Shown here: positions 32,932-42,384 of the stretch, piece by piece
How positions within the stretch are numbered: the first letter of the stretch is position 1
Layout of the letters: each line of letters starts with the position of its first letter
Assembly (NCBI GenBank): GCA_944380515.1
Contig: CALWHT010000038.1
Span: 88,536 to 152,535 of the forward strand
Reading direction: 5' to 3'
Length of the DNA stretch: 64,000 nt
Source: an uncultured Roseburia sp.
GTDB taxonomy: Bacteria; Bacillota; Clostridia; Lachnospirales; Lachnospiraceae
Notes under the pieces: model-generated
Databases searched by the model: none
Seen by the model: only the letters and a program-made list of their open reading frames with translations
What the model was told of the DNA's origin: nothing
Position numbers and translations under genes: made by a program

Positions 32932-34437
32932 ATGGCTGAGTATAAACTGGAGCTGAAGGGTGTCTGCAAATCCTTCCCGGGCGTAAAGGCGCTTGACAAC
33001 GTACAGTTATCCCTCCGTCCGGGAACCGTTCATGCCCTGATGGGAGAAAACGGCGCTGGAAAATCGACCCTGATGAAATGTCTGTTCGGCATTTACAAGA
33101 TGGATGCGGGAGAGATTTTTCTGGACGGCCAGAAAATTGAGGTAAACAATCCGGATGAGGCAATGAAATACGGAATTGCTATGGTGCATCAGGAGCTTCA
33201 GCCGGTTCCGGCAAGAAGTGTGGCGGAGAACCTCTACCTCGGAAGGTTCCCGACAAAATTCGGACCGCTGAAAATCATTGACCACAAGAAAATGTATGAG
33301 GACACCGAGAAGTGGTTAAAGGAAGTAAAGATGGATTTTGACCCGAAGGCGCAGCTTGGAACCCTCTCCATCGGGCAGATGCAGTCCGTGGAGATTGCCA
33401 AGGCGGTCTCCCAGCAGGCGAAGGTCGTGATATTTGATGAGCCGACCTCCTCCCTTTCCGACAACGAGGTGGAGGCACTGTTCCGTATCATGAATGATTT
33501 GAGGGACCGCGGAGTCGCGATGGTTTACATTTCCCATAAGATGGATGAGATCAAGCGCATTGCCGACGATATCACAATTATGCGTGACGGAACCTATGTG
33601 GGAACCTGGCCGGCGGCGGAGATGACGACGGATGACATCATCAAAAATATGGTCGGCAGGGAGCTGACCAACGTATATCCGGAGAAACATACGAAGCCGG
33701 GTGAGGTGGTCATGGAGGTGAAAAATCTTTGCTCCATCCACGAAAAATCCTTCCAGAATGTGAGCTTTACGCTCCGTAAGGGAGAAATTCTCGGTTTCGG
33801 CGGACTGGTAGGCGCACAGAGAACCGAGCTGATGGAGGGAATCTTCGGAATCCGCGGCGTGGCGTCCGGAGAGATATATATGCACGGGAAAAAGGTCAAA
33901 ATCAAGCATCCGATTGACGCGATGAACGCGGGAATCGGGCTGATTACCGAGGATCGAAGGGGAAACGGTATTTTCGGCTGTCTTTCCATCAAGGACAATG
34001 TAGGCGTATCGATTTACAATAAGTATCTGAAGGCGCGGATGGTGCTGGATCATAAGAAAATAAATGAGATTGTGGATGACAGCATCAAAAAGCTGAGCAT
34101 CAAAACGCCGAGCATGAAGGAGCATATCGCCAACTTATCCGGTGGTAATCAGCAGAAGGTTATCGTTGCGAGATGGCTTGCGAACGACCCGGATGTACTG
34201 ATTATGGATGAGCCTACCCGCGGTATCGATGTAGGCGCAAAGCATGAAATCTACGAAATTATGAATGACCTTGCCGCACAGGGCAAAGCGATTATCATGA
34301 TTTCGTCTGAGATGTCGGAGCTTTTGGGTATGGCGGACCGCATCTGCGTTATGTGCAACGGCAAACTGACCGGTGAAATCGACCAGCCGGAGGAAATGAC
34401 GCAGGCGAATGTTATGAACTATGCGACACAGTTCTGA
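32932..34437 (+). CDS. Sugar ABC transporter ATPase with two ABC domains (MglA-like)
   Basis: A 501-residue tandem ABC ATPase. The N-terminal cassette shows Walker A GENGAGKST, signature LSIGQMQSVEIAKA and Walker B VVIFDEPTSSL. The C-terminal cassette has a degenerate Walker A (GLVGAQRTELMEG), the signature LSGGNQQKVIVARW and DVLIMDEPTRGID. This asymmetry is normal for the MglA/RbsA/XylG class that energises monosaccharide uptake. It follows the mglB-like gene after a 211-base spacer with a hairpin. Confidence 0.95.
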   Translation: MAEYKLELKGVCKSFPGVKALDNVQLSLRPGTVHALMGENGAGKSTLMKCLFGIYKMDAGEIFLDGQKIEVNNPDEAMKYGIAMVHQELQPVPARSVAENLYLGRFPTKFGPLKIIDHKKMYEDTEKWLKEVKMDFDPKAQLGTLSIGQMQSVEIAKAVSQQAKVVIFDEPTSSLSDNEVEALFRIMNDLRDRGVAMVYISHKMDEIKRIADDITIMRDGTYVGTWPAAEMTTDDIIKNMVGRELTNVYPEKHTKPGEVVMEVKNLCSIHEKSFQNVSFTLRKGEILGFGGLVGAQRTELMEGIFGIRGVASGEIYMHGKKVKIKHPIDAMNAGIGLITEDRRGNGIFGCLSIKDNVGVSIYNKYLKARMVLDHKKINEIVDDSIKKLSIKTPSMKEHIANLSGGNQQKVIVARWLANDPDVLIMDEPTRGIDVGAKHEIYEIMNDLAAQGKAIIMISSEMSELLGMADRICVMCNGKLTGEIDQPEEMTQANVMNYATQF

Positions 34438-34514
34438 CGCCCGAGGACACGACGGATAAAAGACTTCAACCATGGAATGTAATGCGTGCCCGGCACGCGG
34501 ATAGGAGTGGGAAA

Positions 34515-35504
34515 ATGGTAAAAACAAATCAGCAGAAAATCAAAGATTTCTTAATCAATAACGGAGTTATCATCGTTATGTTTATCCTGGTGATTTATAC
34601 GGGGTTAACCTCGAATAACTTCTTCACCGGAAACAATCTGATGAATATTCTGACGAATATGAGCTCCAGACTGGTCATTGCACTTGGTATTGCGGGCTGT
34701 GTTATCACCGCGGGCTGTGACCTTTCCGCAGGACGTATGATTGGTTTCGGCGGCTGTATCGCAGGTACGCTGCTTCAGCGTATGGACTATTCCGGAAAAT
34801 TCTTCCCGGATATGGAGCCGCTCAATGTATTTGTAGCGCTGCTTATCGTTATGGTAATCTGTGCCGCGTTCGGTACGATTACGGGATTCTTTATCGCGTA
34901 TTTAAGCGTGCCTCCGTTTATCGCAACGCTGGCAATGATGGAAATTGTTTACGGTATTTCCTTAATCTATACCAATGCGACGCCGCTCGGCGGATATGTG
35001 CAGGAGTATACGAACATTGCAAACGGCAAATTCCTCGGCATTAACTACTTAATCTGGATCGCAATTATCGTGGCAGCCATCACCTGGTTTATTTTCAACA
35101 TGACGCGCCATGGAAAATATATGTATGCCATCGGCGGCAACCCGCAGGCGGCTGAGGTTGCGGGTGTTCCGGTGAAAAAGACGTTAATCCTCATCTACAT
35201 GAAGGCGGCGGCAATGTACGGACTGGCGGGCTTTATGCTTGGCGCAAGGGCAGGAGGCGCATCGGTACAGCTCGGTTACGGCTATGAGATGGAGGCAATC
35301 GCGGCATGTACCATCGGCGGCGTATCCGTTACGGGCGGCCGGGGACGTGTTTCCTCCGCAATCATCGGTGTCGCGGTGTTTGAGCTGTTAAAGGTTGCTC
35401 TGCAATACCTGGGTGTGGACGCAAATGCGCAGTACATCGCAATCGGTATTGTTATCTTCGTGGCTATTTCGCTTGACATCAGGAAATATATAGCAAAGAA
35501 ATAG
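34515..35504 (+). CDS. Sugar ABC transporter permease (MglC-like)
   Basis: A 329-residue permease of the BPD_transp_2 type with about nine to ten membrane segments. Landmarks: MSSRLVIALGIAGCVITAGCDLSAGRMIGFG, ARAGGASVQLGYGYEMEAIAACTIGGVSVTGGRGRV and AIIGVAVFELLKVALQYLG. The start at 34515 has AGGAGTGGG in front. It completes the mglBAC-type importer for a hexose. Confidence 0.93.
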   Translation: MVKTNQQKIKDFLINNGVIIVMFILVIYTGLTSNNFFTGNNLMNILTNMSSRLVIALGIAGCVITAGCDLSAGRMIGFGGCIAGTLLQRMDYSGKFFPDMEPLNVFVALLIVMVICAAFGTITGFFIAYLSVPPFIATLAMMEIVYGISLIYTNATPLGGYVQEYTNIANGKFLGINYLIWIAIIVAAITWFIFNMTRHGKYMYAIGGNPQAAEVAGVPVKKTLILIYMKAAAMYGLAGFMLGARAGGASVQLGYGYEMEAIAACTIGGVSVTGGRGRVSSAIIGVAVFELLKVALQYLGVDANAQYIAIGIVIFVAISLDIRKYIAKK

Positions 35505-35526
35505 AGATTGTTGTATAATGAATTAC

Positions 35527-35556
35527 AGCGGCTGGGAGCGTTGCGGACCAGCCGCT
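35527..35556 (+). terminator. Hairpin terminator after the mglC-like gene
   Basis: AGCGGCTGG (35527-35535) and CCAGCCGCT (35548-35556) form a perfect 9-base-pair stem followed by ATTTTGCC. A TATAAT sits just before it at 35514-35519 with no partner -35. Readthrough to the sensor genes may occur. Confidence 0.6.
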
Positions 35557-35613
35557 ATTTTGCCTTACGTCAGAAAATGGTGAACGGTAAATTTGTTATA
35601 GTGGAGGAAACAT

Positions 35614-35925
35614 ATGAGTGCAGAGCAATTTTTAGAGTTGGCAGGGATTCCGCTGCTATTGTTTGTAATCTTGATGTACTACGGAATGAGATTGTGGATT
35701 ATGAAGGATATTACTGCAATCCGGGGCAAGAATAAGCCGCCGGTGAAGGACGAGGCGGCGTACGCGAAAGCAGCGGGACAGCTTATGGTCTTTTTTGCAG
35801 TGGCGACGCTTTTGATGATGGTGCTTTTATTCTGGAATCTTTACGCGGCGGTGGCGGAAATCGTTGTCTGCACTGTGATTCTGGGAATTTTATGGAGCCG
35901 CATGAATAAAAAATATGGAGAATAG
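35614..35925 (+). CDS. Small two-segment membrane protein, function unknown
   Basis: A 103-residue protein with one membrane segment near residues 10-30 (IPLLLFVILMYYGMRLWI), a short charged loop and a hydrophobic hairpin at about 55-95. It has a good GTGGAGGAAAC ribosome site. I recognise no family. Its end overlaps the ribosome site of the response regulator gene, so they are translated together, and it may be a membrane accessory of the sensor or importer. Confidence 0.7.
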   Translation: MSAEQFLELAGIPLLLFVILMYYGMRLWIMKDITAIRGKNKPPVKDEAAYAKAAGQLMVFFAVATLLMMVLLFWNLYAAVAEIVVCTVILGILWSRMNKKYGE

Positions 35926-35929
35926 AGCA

Positions 35930-37543
35930 ATGAGTCAGTATTCCATTTTGCTGGTGGACGACGAGGAGGAGGTTTTCTCTGTCATAATGAAAAAGCTCGA
36001 CTGGGAAAATATGGGCTTTCGGATTGCCGGGTACGCGAGAAACGGTGTAGAGGCCTTAGAACTGGCGGAGGAGCTTTTGCCGGACATCGTGATGACCGAC
36101 ATCAAAATGCCTTATATGGACGGTCTTACCTTAAGCAGGAAGCTAAAGGAGCTTTATCAGAATATTAAAATCATTATATTTTCCGGATTTGATGAATTTG
36201 AATATGCGAAAGAGGCAATCAAAATCGAGGCGGAGGAGTACATATTAAAACCTATCAACGCCAATGAGCTGCGGGAGGTTTTTACGCGCATCGGGGCAAA
36301 TCTCGACAGAGAGCTGGATGAAAAACGCAATATCGAGAAGCTGCGTCAATATTATATGGAAAGCCTTCCGGTACTGCAGGAAAATTTTTACGCAGCGCTG
36401 ATAGAGGGACGGATTCCCGAACAGGATATCGGGAAGTTTTTAAGCAGCTATGGGATTACATTTGCCGGTCCGCGGTATGTGGTGACGGCGCTTCATATCA
36501 GCACGCCCGAGCCCCAGCTCGGCATCGACCCGATTCTTCTGGCTGTTTCCGTGAAAAAGCTGGCGGAGGAGCAGTTTTCTAATAAATGGAGAAGCAATGT
36601 ATTTTCATATCTCGGAGATATTATCGTAATTTCCCAGCTCGCGGAGGAGGGCGAGCTTACGGGCTATACCGATGCTATGGATAAATTCTGCCGGCTGGCG
36701 AAGCGTGTCTGCGGCGCGCGGGTGACGGCCGGAATCGGGCACAGCTGCGGGGAGTTAAGCGAGCTGCATCTCTCCTGGCAGGGAGCGCGCAACGCGGTTT
36801 CGTACCGGGTGCTCTATGGCAATACGCGCGCCATTAACATTGCGGAAATCGACCCGCAGGAGCATGCGGACAAAACGTGGGAAGAGCAGTCCATTCAGAA
36901 GATTTTTAAAAAAATTAAGACAGGAGACGAACACTCGCTTCTGGAGGCGGTGTCGGACTGCGTGGGTCGTTTTTCCGGGAGAGGCGCGTCTCTTCAGAAA
37001 TACAGGATGTTTATTATGGAGCTGATTGCGGAGATTTTCCGTTTCGGAAATAATAACGACCTGAATATGGACGAAATATTCGGAGAGAATGCCGATGCCT
37101 ACAGTGAGGCCTTACAGCTCGATTCGCCGGAGGCGTTAAAGGACTGGCTCGTTTCCGTCGGAGGCAAGATGCAGGCGCAGGTGCAGAAACGGGCAACCGA
37201 CACGACGAAAACCTTTGTCAGGCGGGCGGAGGAATACGTCCGGGAGCATTATGCGGAGCAGAGCCTGTCCGTCGAGACCGTGTGCAGGAACTTAGGCGTC
37301 AGCGCCGCTTATTTTTCTACGGTGTTTAAAAAGGAGACAGGCAAAACCTTCATCAATTATCTGACGGATTACCGGATGGAGCAGGCGGTGGAGCTGCTGC
37401 TGGCGGGAGACGAAAAAACCTATGTGGTCGCGCAGCGGGTGGGATATTCGGACCCCAATTATTTCAGCTATGTATTTAAGAAGCAGTTCGGAGTGTCTCC
37501 GTCGAAGTATAAAGCAGAAAAGCTGGGTGGGCAGAAAAAGTAA
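35930..37543 (+). CDS. YesN-like response regulator with AraC output domain
   Basis: A 537-residue protein. The receiver domain (1-120) has LLVDDEEEV, the phosphoacceptor Asp in DIVMTDIKMPYMDG and the Lys in YILKPINANE. A middle segment of about 280 residues resembles the variable sensor-like region of YesN proteins. The C-terminal AraC helix-turn-helix pair (VETVCRNLGVSAAYFSTVFKKETGKTF and VVAQRVGYSDPNYFSYVFKKQFGVSPSKYK) binds DNA. An upstream in-frame ATG at 35915 is possible, but GGAG lies 9 bases before 35930. It starts 5 bases after the small membrane protein and 4 bases before the kinase. Confidence 0.92.
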   Translation: MSQYSILLVDDEEEVFSVIMKKLDWENMGFRIAGYARNGVEALELAEELLPDIVMTDIKMPYMDGLTLSRKLKELYQNIKIIIFSGFDEFEYAKEAIKIEAEEYILKPINANELREVFTRIGANLDRELDEKRNIEKLRQYYMESLPVLQENFYAALIEGRIPEQDIGKFLSSYGITFAGPRYVVTALHISTPEPQLGIDPILLAVSVKKLAEEQFSNKWRSNVFSYLGDIIVISQLAEEGELTGYTDAMDKFCRLAKRVCGARVTAGIGHSCGELSELHLSWQGARNAVSYRVLYGNTRAINIAEIDPQEHADKTWEEQSIQKIFKKIKTGDEHSLLEAVSDCVGRFSGRGASLQKYRMFIMELIAEIFRFGNNNDLNMDEIFGENADAYSEALQLDSPEALKDWLVSVGGKMQAQVQKRATDTTKTFVRRAEEYVREHYAEQSLSVETVCRNLGVSAAYFSTVFKKETGKTFINYLTDYRMEQAVELLLAGDEKTYVVAQRVGYSDPNYFSYVFKKQFGVSPSKYKAEKLGGQKK

Positions 37544-37546
37544 ACG

Positions 37547-39382
37547 ATGGGCAGAATCAGAGAAGAATGGGAAAAAATAATTACATACATAAACCGCTAC
37601 AGGAAGACCTACAGCATACAGGTAACGATTTCGATTTCCTTTACGGTGCTTTCGGTGTGCAGTATGTGTTTTCTCGGCATTATGCTTTACGAGCAGTTCG
37701 TCAGCAGGATGGAGCGCACGGCGGTGGAGAGCACGGGGCAGCTTCTTGGTCAGACGGCGATTAACCTCGAGGACTATCTGCGGAATATGCGCCGTATTTC
37801 CGACGCCATGTATTACAGCGTCATCAAGGACAAGGATTTGTCGGTTGAGGGACTGGATGAGGAAATGAATCTGCTCTACGAGGCAAATAAGGACAATCTG
37901 ATCAGTATTGCCTGCTACACGAATGACGGGGAGCTTGTGGCGGCGGCCCCGGTGGCAACGGAAAAGCAGGATGTGGATATTGTCGGACAGCAATGGTTTA
38001 TTGACGCGGTGGAACAGATGGAAAATCTTCATTTTTCTACGCCTCACGTGCAGAATCTGTTTGACGATACCTCCTATCGTTATTACTGGGTTGTTTCCCT
38101 AAGCCGCGCGGTAGAGCTGACCGAGAGCGGAAATTCAGCGCTTGGCGTGCTTCTGGTTGACATGAATTACAGCAGTATCGAGCAGCTTTTGGCGAAGGCG
38201 AACACGGATAATTCCAGGGAGTATGTCTATCTGATGGACAGTGAAGGGGAAATTATCTATCATCCCAAGCAGAAGCTGATTTATACGGGGCTTTACGAGG
38301 AAAATAATTTAGAGCAGGTTACGCACGAGGACGGCAGCTACGAGGAGGAATTCCAGGGGGAGAAGCGTCTGATTACGGTAAAGACAATCAGCTATACCGG
38401 CTGGAAGCTTGTGAGCGTCGTGCCGATGAGTTCCTTTGATATGGGACTTGAGGAGATGCGGTATTTTGTGATTATGCTGGTGACTGTCTCTCTGCTGGCG
38501 GTTATGATCTTAAATCAGCTTGTGTCGGCACGGATTGCAAAGCCGCTGCAAAAGCTCAACGATTCCGTGAAGGAATGGGAGGAGGGAAACTTAAATCCTG
38601 CCATTTATGTTGGAGGCTCCATGGAGGTGGAGCACCTGGGAAGGACGCTGCGCTCTACGGTAGAGCAGATTCGGCAGCTCATGCAGGATATTGTGGTAGA
38701 GCAGGAGGAAAAAAGAAAGAGTGAGCTGGATGCCCTGCAATCCCAGATTAACCCCCATTTTCTGTATAATACGCTGGATTCCATCGTCTGGATGATTGAG
38801 GGAGGGCGCTGCGATGACGCGGTGTTTATGATTACGCAGCTTGCAAGCCTGTTCCGTATCAGCCTAAGCAGGGGTAAGACTGTAATCTCCGTGGAGGATG
38901 AGATACGTCATGCGCGCAATTACATGAACATCCAGAAGATACGCTATAAAAATCTTTTCCGGGTAACCTTTGACGTCGATTCGGAAATCCTTTCATGCTG
39001 CACCGTAAAGCTGGTGGTCCAGCCGCTGCTTGAAAACGCGATTTATTACGGCGTGGAGTGTATGGACGGAGACGGTGAGATTTCGGTATCGGGACACCGC
39101 AGCGGGGAGGATGTTTACATTGAGGTCAGGGACAACGGGCTCGGTATGCCGGAGGAGGAAGTGGCGCAGCTTTTAAAGGAGAACAACAGAGCGCCAAGGC
39201 ACGGCTCGGGCGTGGGACTTTTGAATGTGCACAACCGGATTAAGCTCAGGTTTGGACCGCAGTACGGGCTTGAAATCGAAAGCGTTCCGGACGAGGGAAC
39301 GACGGTCCGCATTCATCTTCCCTATATCCCCTTTACACCGGAAACGCAGGAATGGCTGGAGTCCGGGAAAAAGCAGATTTAA
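37547..39382 (+). CDS. YesM-like sensor histidine kinase
   Basis: A 611-residue membrane sensor. A first membrane segment lies at about 25-45, followed by a large extracytoplasmic dCache-like sensor region, a second segment at about 305-325 and a HAMP-like linker (VSARIAKPLQKLNDSVKEWEEGNL). The catalytic part has His_kinase (LQSQINPHFLYNTLDSIVWM, phosphorylated His) and HATPase_c (VVQPLLENAIYYG, EVRDNGLGMP, GSGVGLLNVHNRIKLRFG). It pairs with the upstream YesN-like regulator and probably controls the mgl-type importer in response to sugar presented by the two downstream binding proteins. Confidence 0.93.
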   Translation: MGRIREEWEKIITYINRYRKTYSIQVTISISFTVLSVCSMCFLGIMLYEQFVSRMERTAVESTGQLLGQTAINLEDYLRNMRRISDAMYYSVIKDKDLSVEGLDEEMNLLYEANKDNLISIACYTNDGELVAAAPVATEKQDVDIVGQQWFIDAVEQMENLHFSTPHVQNLFDDTSYRYYWVVSLSRAVELTESGNSALGVLLVDMNYSSIEQLLAKANTDNSREYVYLMDSEGEIIYHPKQKLIYTGLYEENNLEQVTHEDGSYEEEFQGEKRLITVKTISYTGWKLVSVVPMSSFDMGLEEMRYFVIMLVTVSLLAVMILNQLVSARIAKPLQKLNDSVKEWEEGNLNPAIYVGGSMEVEHLGRTLRSTVEQIRQLMQDIVVEQEEKRKSELDALQSQINPHFLYNTLDSIVWMIEGGRCDDAVFMITQLASLFRISLSRGKTVISVEDEIRHARNYMNIQKIRYKNLFRVTFDVDSEILSCCTVKLVVQPLLENAIYYGVECMDGDGEISVSGHRSGEDVYIEVRDNGLGMPEEEVAQLLKENNRAPRHGSGVGLLNVHNRIKLRFGPQYGLEIESVPDEGTTVRIHLPYIPFTPETQEWLESGKKQI

Positions 39383-39393
39383 GGAGCGGCGGT

Positions 39394-40362
39394 ATGAAGA
39401 AAAACAGTATTTATTTTGGCATATTGGTTGCGGTTATGCTCGGCGTCACGGCGTTCGCTACCTACGGGATGCTCAATACCGGCAGGGAGGGAGAGGAATA
39501 TCAGGTATCCGTGATTGTCAGCAACAGCAGCAGCGACCGCTGGATTGCCTTTCGTGAGGGATTAAAGCAGGGAGCCGCTGACAATCATATTCAGCTCAAT
39601 ATCGTTTCCACCGTAGAGTTTACAGGGCTCTCCGAGGAATGTCAGATTATTCGGCGTGAGTTTGAAAACGGGGCGAAGGGTGTCATTGTGGAGCCCTGTT
39701 CCAGCCAGGATGAGGAGGGGCTTCTTTCCGGGGAGGTTTCAGAGGGCGCTGTTATTTTTGTCGGAACGGACGTGATGCCGGAGGGACTTCACACGGTTGT
39801 GATGCCGGATCATTATGAGGTCGGCAGTGCGATTGCGGGAGAATTGCTCAAAGATTACGAGGGGAGGACCGAGGGGCTGACTGTCGGGATTCTTTGCGGA
39901 AACCAGGAGCAGCTGTCCATGCAGAAGCGGCTTTCCGGTTTTTTGGACGCGTTGGAAGGAACAGGCATTGAGGTGGTATGGACGGCAGCAGAGGAAGGCG
40001 ATGGGGTCAGGAAGCTTAAGAGCTTTCAGGAGGAGCAGCCGGCGGAGGTGTTGATTACGCTGGAAAACGACGAGACTGAGCTGGCAGTGGATTATCTGCT
40101 GACGGAGGAAAACAGCTCCTGCGTTTTGTACGGCGAGGGCTGTTCGGAAAAGGCAGTATACTATCTGGATAAGGGGCTGATTCAGGGTCTGATCGTTCCG
40201 AATGAGTTCCATATGGGGTATCTGAGTATGGAGGAAATTGCAAAGCAGCTTTTATACGGCACTTCCCCGGCCCAAAACCGGGAGATAGAATTTTTGACTA
40301 TAAACAAGGAAAATCTTTACGATGTGGAAAGCCAGAAAATATTATTTCCCATCGTCCAGTGA
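39394..40362 (+). CDS. Membrane-anchored sugar-binding protein of the sensor cluster
   Basis: A 322-residue periplasmic-binding-protein-like (Peripla_BP_4) protein. It has an uncleaved-looking N-terminal membrane segment (SIYFGILVAVMLGVTAFATYGML) with no lipobox, so it is probably anchored. The fold motifs are VSVIVSNSSSDRWIAFREGLKQGAADNHIQLNIVS and GAKGVIVEPCSS. It lacks the Ca2+ loop of the MglB-like proteins. Located 11 bases after the kinase, with AAGGAGCGG in front, it is more likely a ligand-presenting co-sensor for the kinase than a transport subunit. Confidence 0.8.
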   Translation: MKKNSIYFGILVAVMLGVTAFATYGMLNTGREGEEYQVSVIVSNSSSDRWIAFREGLKQGAADNHIQLNIVSTVEFTGLSEECQIIRREFENGAKGVIVEPCSSQDEEGLLSGEVSEGAVIFVGTDVMPEGLHTVVMPDHYEVGSAIAGELLKDYEGRTEGLTVGILCGNQEQLSMQKRLSGFLDALEGTGIEVVWTAAEEGDGVRKLKSFQEEQPAEVLITLENDETELAVDYLLTEENSSCVLYGEGCSEKAVYYLDKGLIQGLIVPNEFHMGYLSMEEIAKQLLYGTSPAQNREIEFLTINKENLYDVESQKILFPIVQ

Positions 40363-40427
40363 CAATATGCCTTGCAGTGGCAACGCCTCGCGCGGCGGCA
40401 GTATGCTGCCGCTGTAAGGCGGGAGAT

Positions 40428-41510
40428 ATGGGGGATGAGCGAGTGAGAGTGAGAAGGAAAATGAGAGCCTGTGTGTTACTGTTTTCGGGCCTTATGGCGG
40501 CCGGCGCGGGCATGACTGCCGTCGGCTGCTCCGGCGGGGAACAGGAAATTAAGAGCATTAAAATCGGTGTGACCGTGTACGACCAGTACGATACCTTTGT
40601 GGCGCAGCTGATGACGGAATTTGACCGTTATGCCGCAATAAAGGAGGAGGAGACCGGAGTGGCGGTCAATGTGGAGGTTTATAATGCGGCGGATTCGCAG
40701 TCTACGCAGAACGGGCAGGTAGAGTCGATGATAGAAGAGGGCTGCAATGTAATCTGTGTGAATCTGGTAGACAGGACCGATCCGACCACGATTATTGATA
40801 TGGCGGAGAAAAGCAATGTGCCGATTATCTTTTTTAACCGGGAGCTGGTGGAGGAGGATTTGGAACGCTGGGAGCATCTTTACTATGTTGGCGCGGAAGC
40901 GTTTGAGTCCGGTATTATGGAGGGTGAACTGGCGGCGGAAGCGTTTGCGGAGGATGCGTCCCTGGATAAGAACGGCGACGGCGTATTTCAGTATGTGGTG
41001 CTCGAGGGGGAAGCGGGGCATCAGGATGCCATCGTGCGCACGGAATACTCGGTCAGCACTATTGTGCAAAACGGAGTCGAGGTGGAGAAGCTGGGCTATG
41101 CAATCGCAAACTGGAACCGGGCACAGGCACAGACGAAAATGGCGCAGCTTCTGTCGGAGTACGGGGATGCCATCGAGCTTGTGCTTGCCAATAACGACGA
41201 TATGGCGCTCGGGGCCATTGATGCCTTAAAGGCAGCGGATATCCCAAGGGAGGAGTGGCCGGCGGTCGTCGGCATCGACGGAACGGATGTCGGTCTTGAG
41301 GCGGTAAAAAACGGGGAAATGATTGGAACCGTATATAATGACAAGGAGGGGCAGGCGCTCGCCATGCTTGAACTTGCCTATGGACTTTCGACCGGAGGAG
41401 ATTTGTCGGATTTGGAGCTTTTGGAAGGCAAATACATCCGCCTGCCCTATTCAAAGGTCACGGCGGATGTGGTGGATGATTATATCAAAAATTCTGATGC
41501 GGAGGAATAG
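40428..41510 (+). CDS. Second galactose-type sugar-binding lipoprotein of the sensor cluster
   Basis: About 360 residues. The lipobox AVGCSGG follows a basic n-region (MRACVLLFSGLMAAGAGMT). The body is MglB-like, with Ca2+ loop DKNGDGVFQYVVLEGEAGHQDAIVRTEY, ANNDDMALGAIDALKAADIP and VVGIDGTDVGLEAVKNGEMIGTVYNDK. The start is uncertain: 40428, 40443 (GTG) or 40461 are all in frame. It is a paralogue of the importer's binding protein at 31587 but is placed with the two-component system. It may detect sugar for signalling or share the importer. Its 3' end overlaps the convergent gene by 26 bases. Confidence 0.82.
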   Translation: MGDERVRVRRKMRACVLLFSGLMAAGAGMTAVGCSGGEQEIKSIKIGVTVYDQYDTFVAQLMTEFDRYAAIKEEETGVAVNVEVYNAADSQSTQNGQVESMIEEGCNVICVNLVDRTDPTTIIDMAEKSNVPIIFFNRELVEEDLERWEHLYYVGAEAFESGIMEGELAAEAFAEDASLDKNGDGVFQYVVLEGEAGHQDAIVRTEYSVSTIVQNGVEVEKLGYAIANWNRAQAQTKMAQLLSEYGDAIELVLANNDDMALGAIDALKAADIPREEWPAVVGIDGTDVGLEAVKNGEMIGTVYNDKEGQALAMLELAYGLSTGGDLSDLELLEGKYIRLPYSKVTADVVDDYIKNSDAEE

Positions 41511-42162
41511 AAGGCGGGAGGGCGTCCCAGTATGCCCTGCCGTTTTCGATTTTTTGGCAGAAGGTGTCCGCCATAATCCGCCGAAACGGAAGCAGCGCTT
41601 CCTCCAGTCCGAACTGCGCGGGATAGAGCCGGGTGACGAGGTCGATGTCCGCGGCTATTTTTTCGGCGACGGCGGACTCCCGGATGGGTACGATGCCGAA
41701 CAGCGTGGAGCGGTAGCCCTTGCTGTCGACGCACGAGGCAAGAAAAACATCCGCAAAGTTCTGCCATTCCTCTGTCAGAACCGTCAGAGCCGCTTCTGTC
41801 CTGGCAAACGGCATGAGAGAACTCTCGCCGCCGTCAGCCGGATTCGTAATGCCAAGCTGTGCGAGATAACCGCACAGTTCTTTTTTTTGCCGTTTTTTCC
41901 GTAAACGGGAAATGCCGGCGGCGCTTGCCGCTTTTATCATCATAAATGCATTCAGAAAGGCGTCCGGCCGCTCTTTGGATTTTGTATCCCCGAAACGCAT
42001 TTTCAGCAGAGACAGCCGCAGGGGGTCATGCTCCGGATCCAGTTCTTTTTCGATGGCGAGCAGCAGTATGCGCTGCCGTTCGTTGATATCTTCTATTTCA
42101 TAATAGTGTGCCGGCCAGTCTGCAAGGTAATCTGTGCCGGCGGCGTTATTTTTCATCAGCAT
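41485..42162 (-). CDS. Conserved hypothetical protein, Lachnospiraceae type
   Basis: A 225-residue soluble, helix-rich protein that I do not recognise with confidence; it may belong to a DUF found mainly in Lachnospiraceae (DUF6553-like). Features are an N-terminal WPAHYYEIEDINERQRILLLAIEKELDPEHDPLRLSLLKMRFG segment, a basic KKRQKKE patch in the middle, and no membrane segment or catalytic motif. AAGGAG lies 6 bases before the start. Monocistronic, convergent with the binding protein upstream on the plus strand. Confidence 0.7.
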   Translation of the reverse strand: MLMKNNAAGTDYLADWPAHYYEIEDINERQRILLLAIEKELDPEHDPLRLSLLKMRFGDTKSKERPDAFLNAFMMIKAASAAGISRLRKKRQKKELCGYLAQLGITNPADGGESSLMPFARTEAALTVLTEEWQNFADVFLASCVDSKGYRSTLFGIVPIRESAVAEKIAADIDLVTRLYPAQFGLEEALLPFRRIMADTFCQKIENGRAYWDALPPSIPPHQNF

Positions 42163-42229
42163 AGGCGTCTCCTTTATCCGAAGGTTTGCTTTGATTATAA
42201 TACAGAATGAGGCGCAAGGGAAGAAATCC

Positions 42230-42258
42230 TGGACTTTTTGTGCATATCATAGTATAGT
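42230..42258 (+). promoter_or_regulatory. Promoter of the glmS transcript
   Basis: TGGACT at 42230-42235, 17 bases, TATAGT at 42253-42258. The leader before the ribozyme is about 120 bases with no coding potential and ends in a perfect 6-base-pair hairpin AGGCGT/ACGCCT at 42364-42379, just before the cleavage site. A second TATAAT at 42545-42550 after the ribozyme lacks a -35. Confidence 0.6.
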
Positions 42259-42384
42259 AATTACGTTGCACATTGAAAAGTAAACAGTGTTTTATGTTCA
42301 GATATGCGGTTTGGCCTGTGTTCTGCGGGACAATAAATTTTCCGTTTTTATAAAAATAATTTGAGGCGTTAAGACGCCTTAGAA

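Noticed and set aside
35508-35735. A 75-codon plus-strand frame after the mglC-like gene
   Set aside because: It runs through the terminator hairpin at 35527-35556, has no ribosome site and overlaps the better-supported small membrane protein in another frame.
40359-40427. Start of the second sensor binding protein at the ATG overlapping the previous stop
   Set aside because: It would add a Cys-rich non-signal N-terminus and has no ribosome site; the lipoprotein signal begins later.
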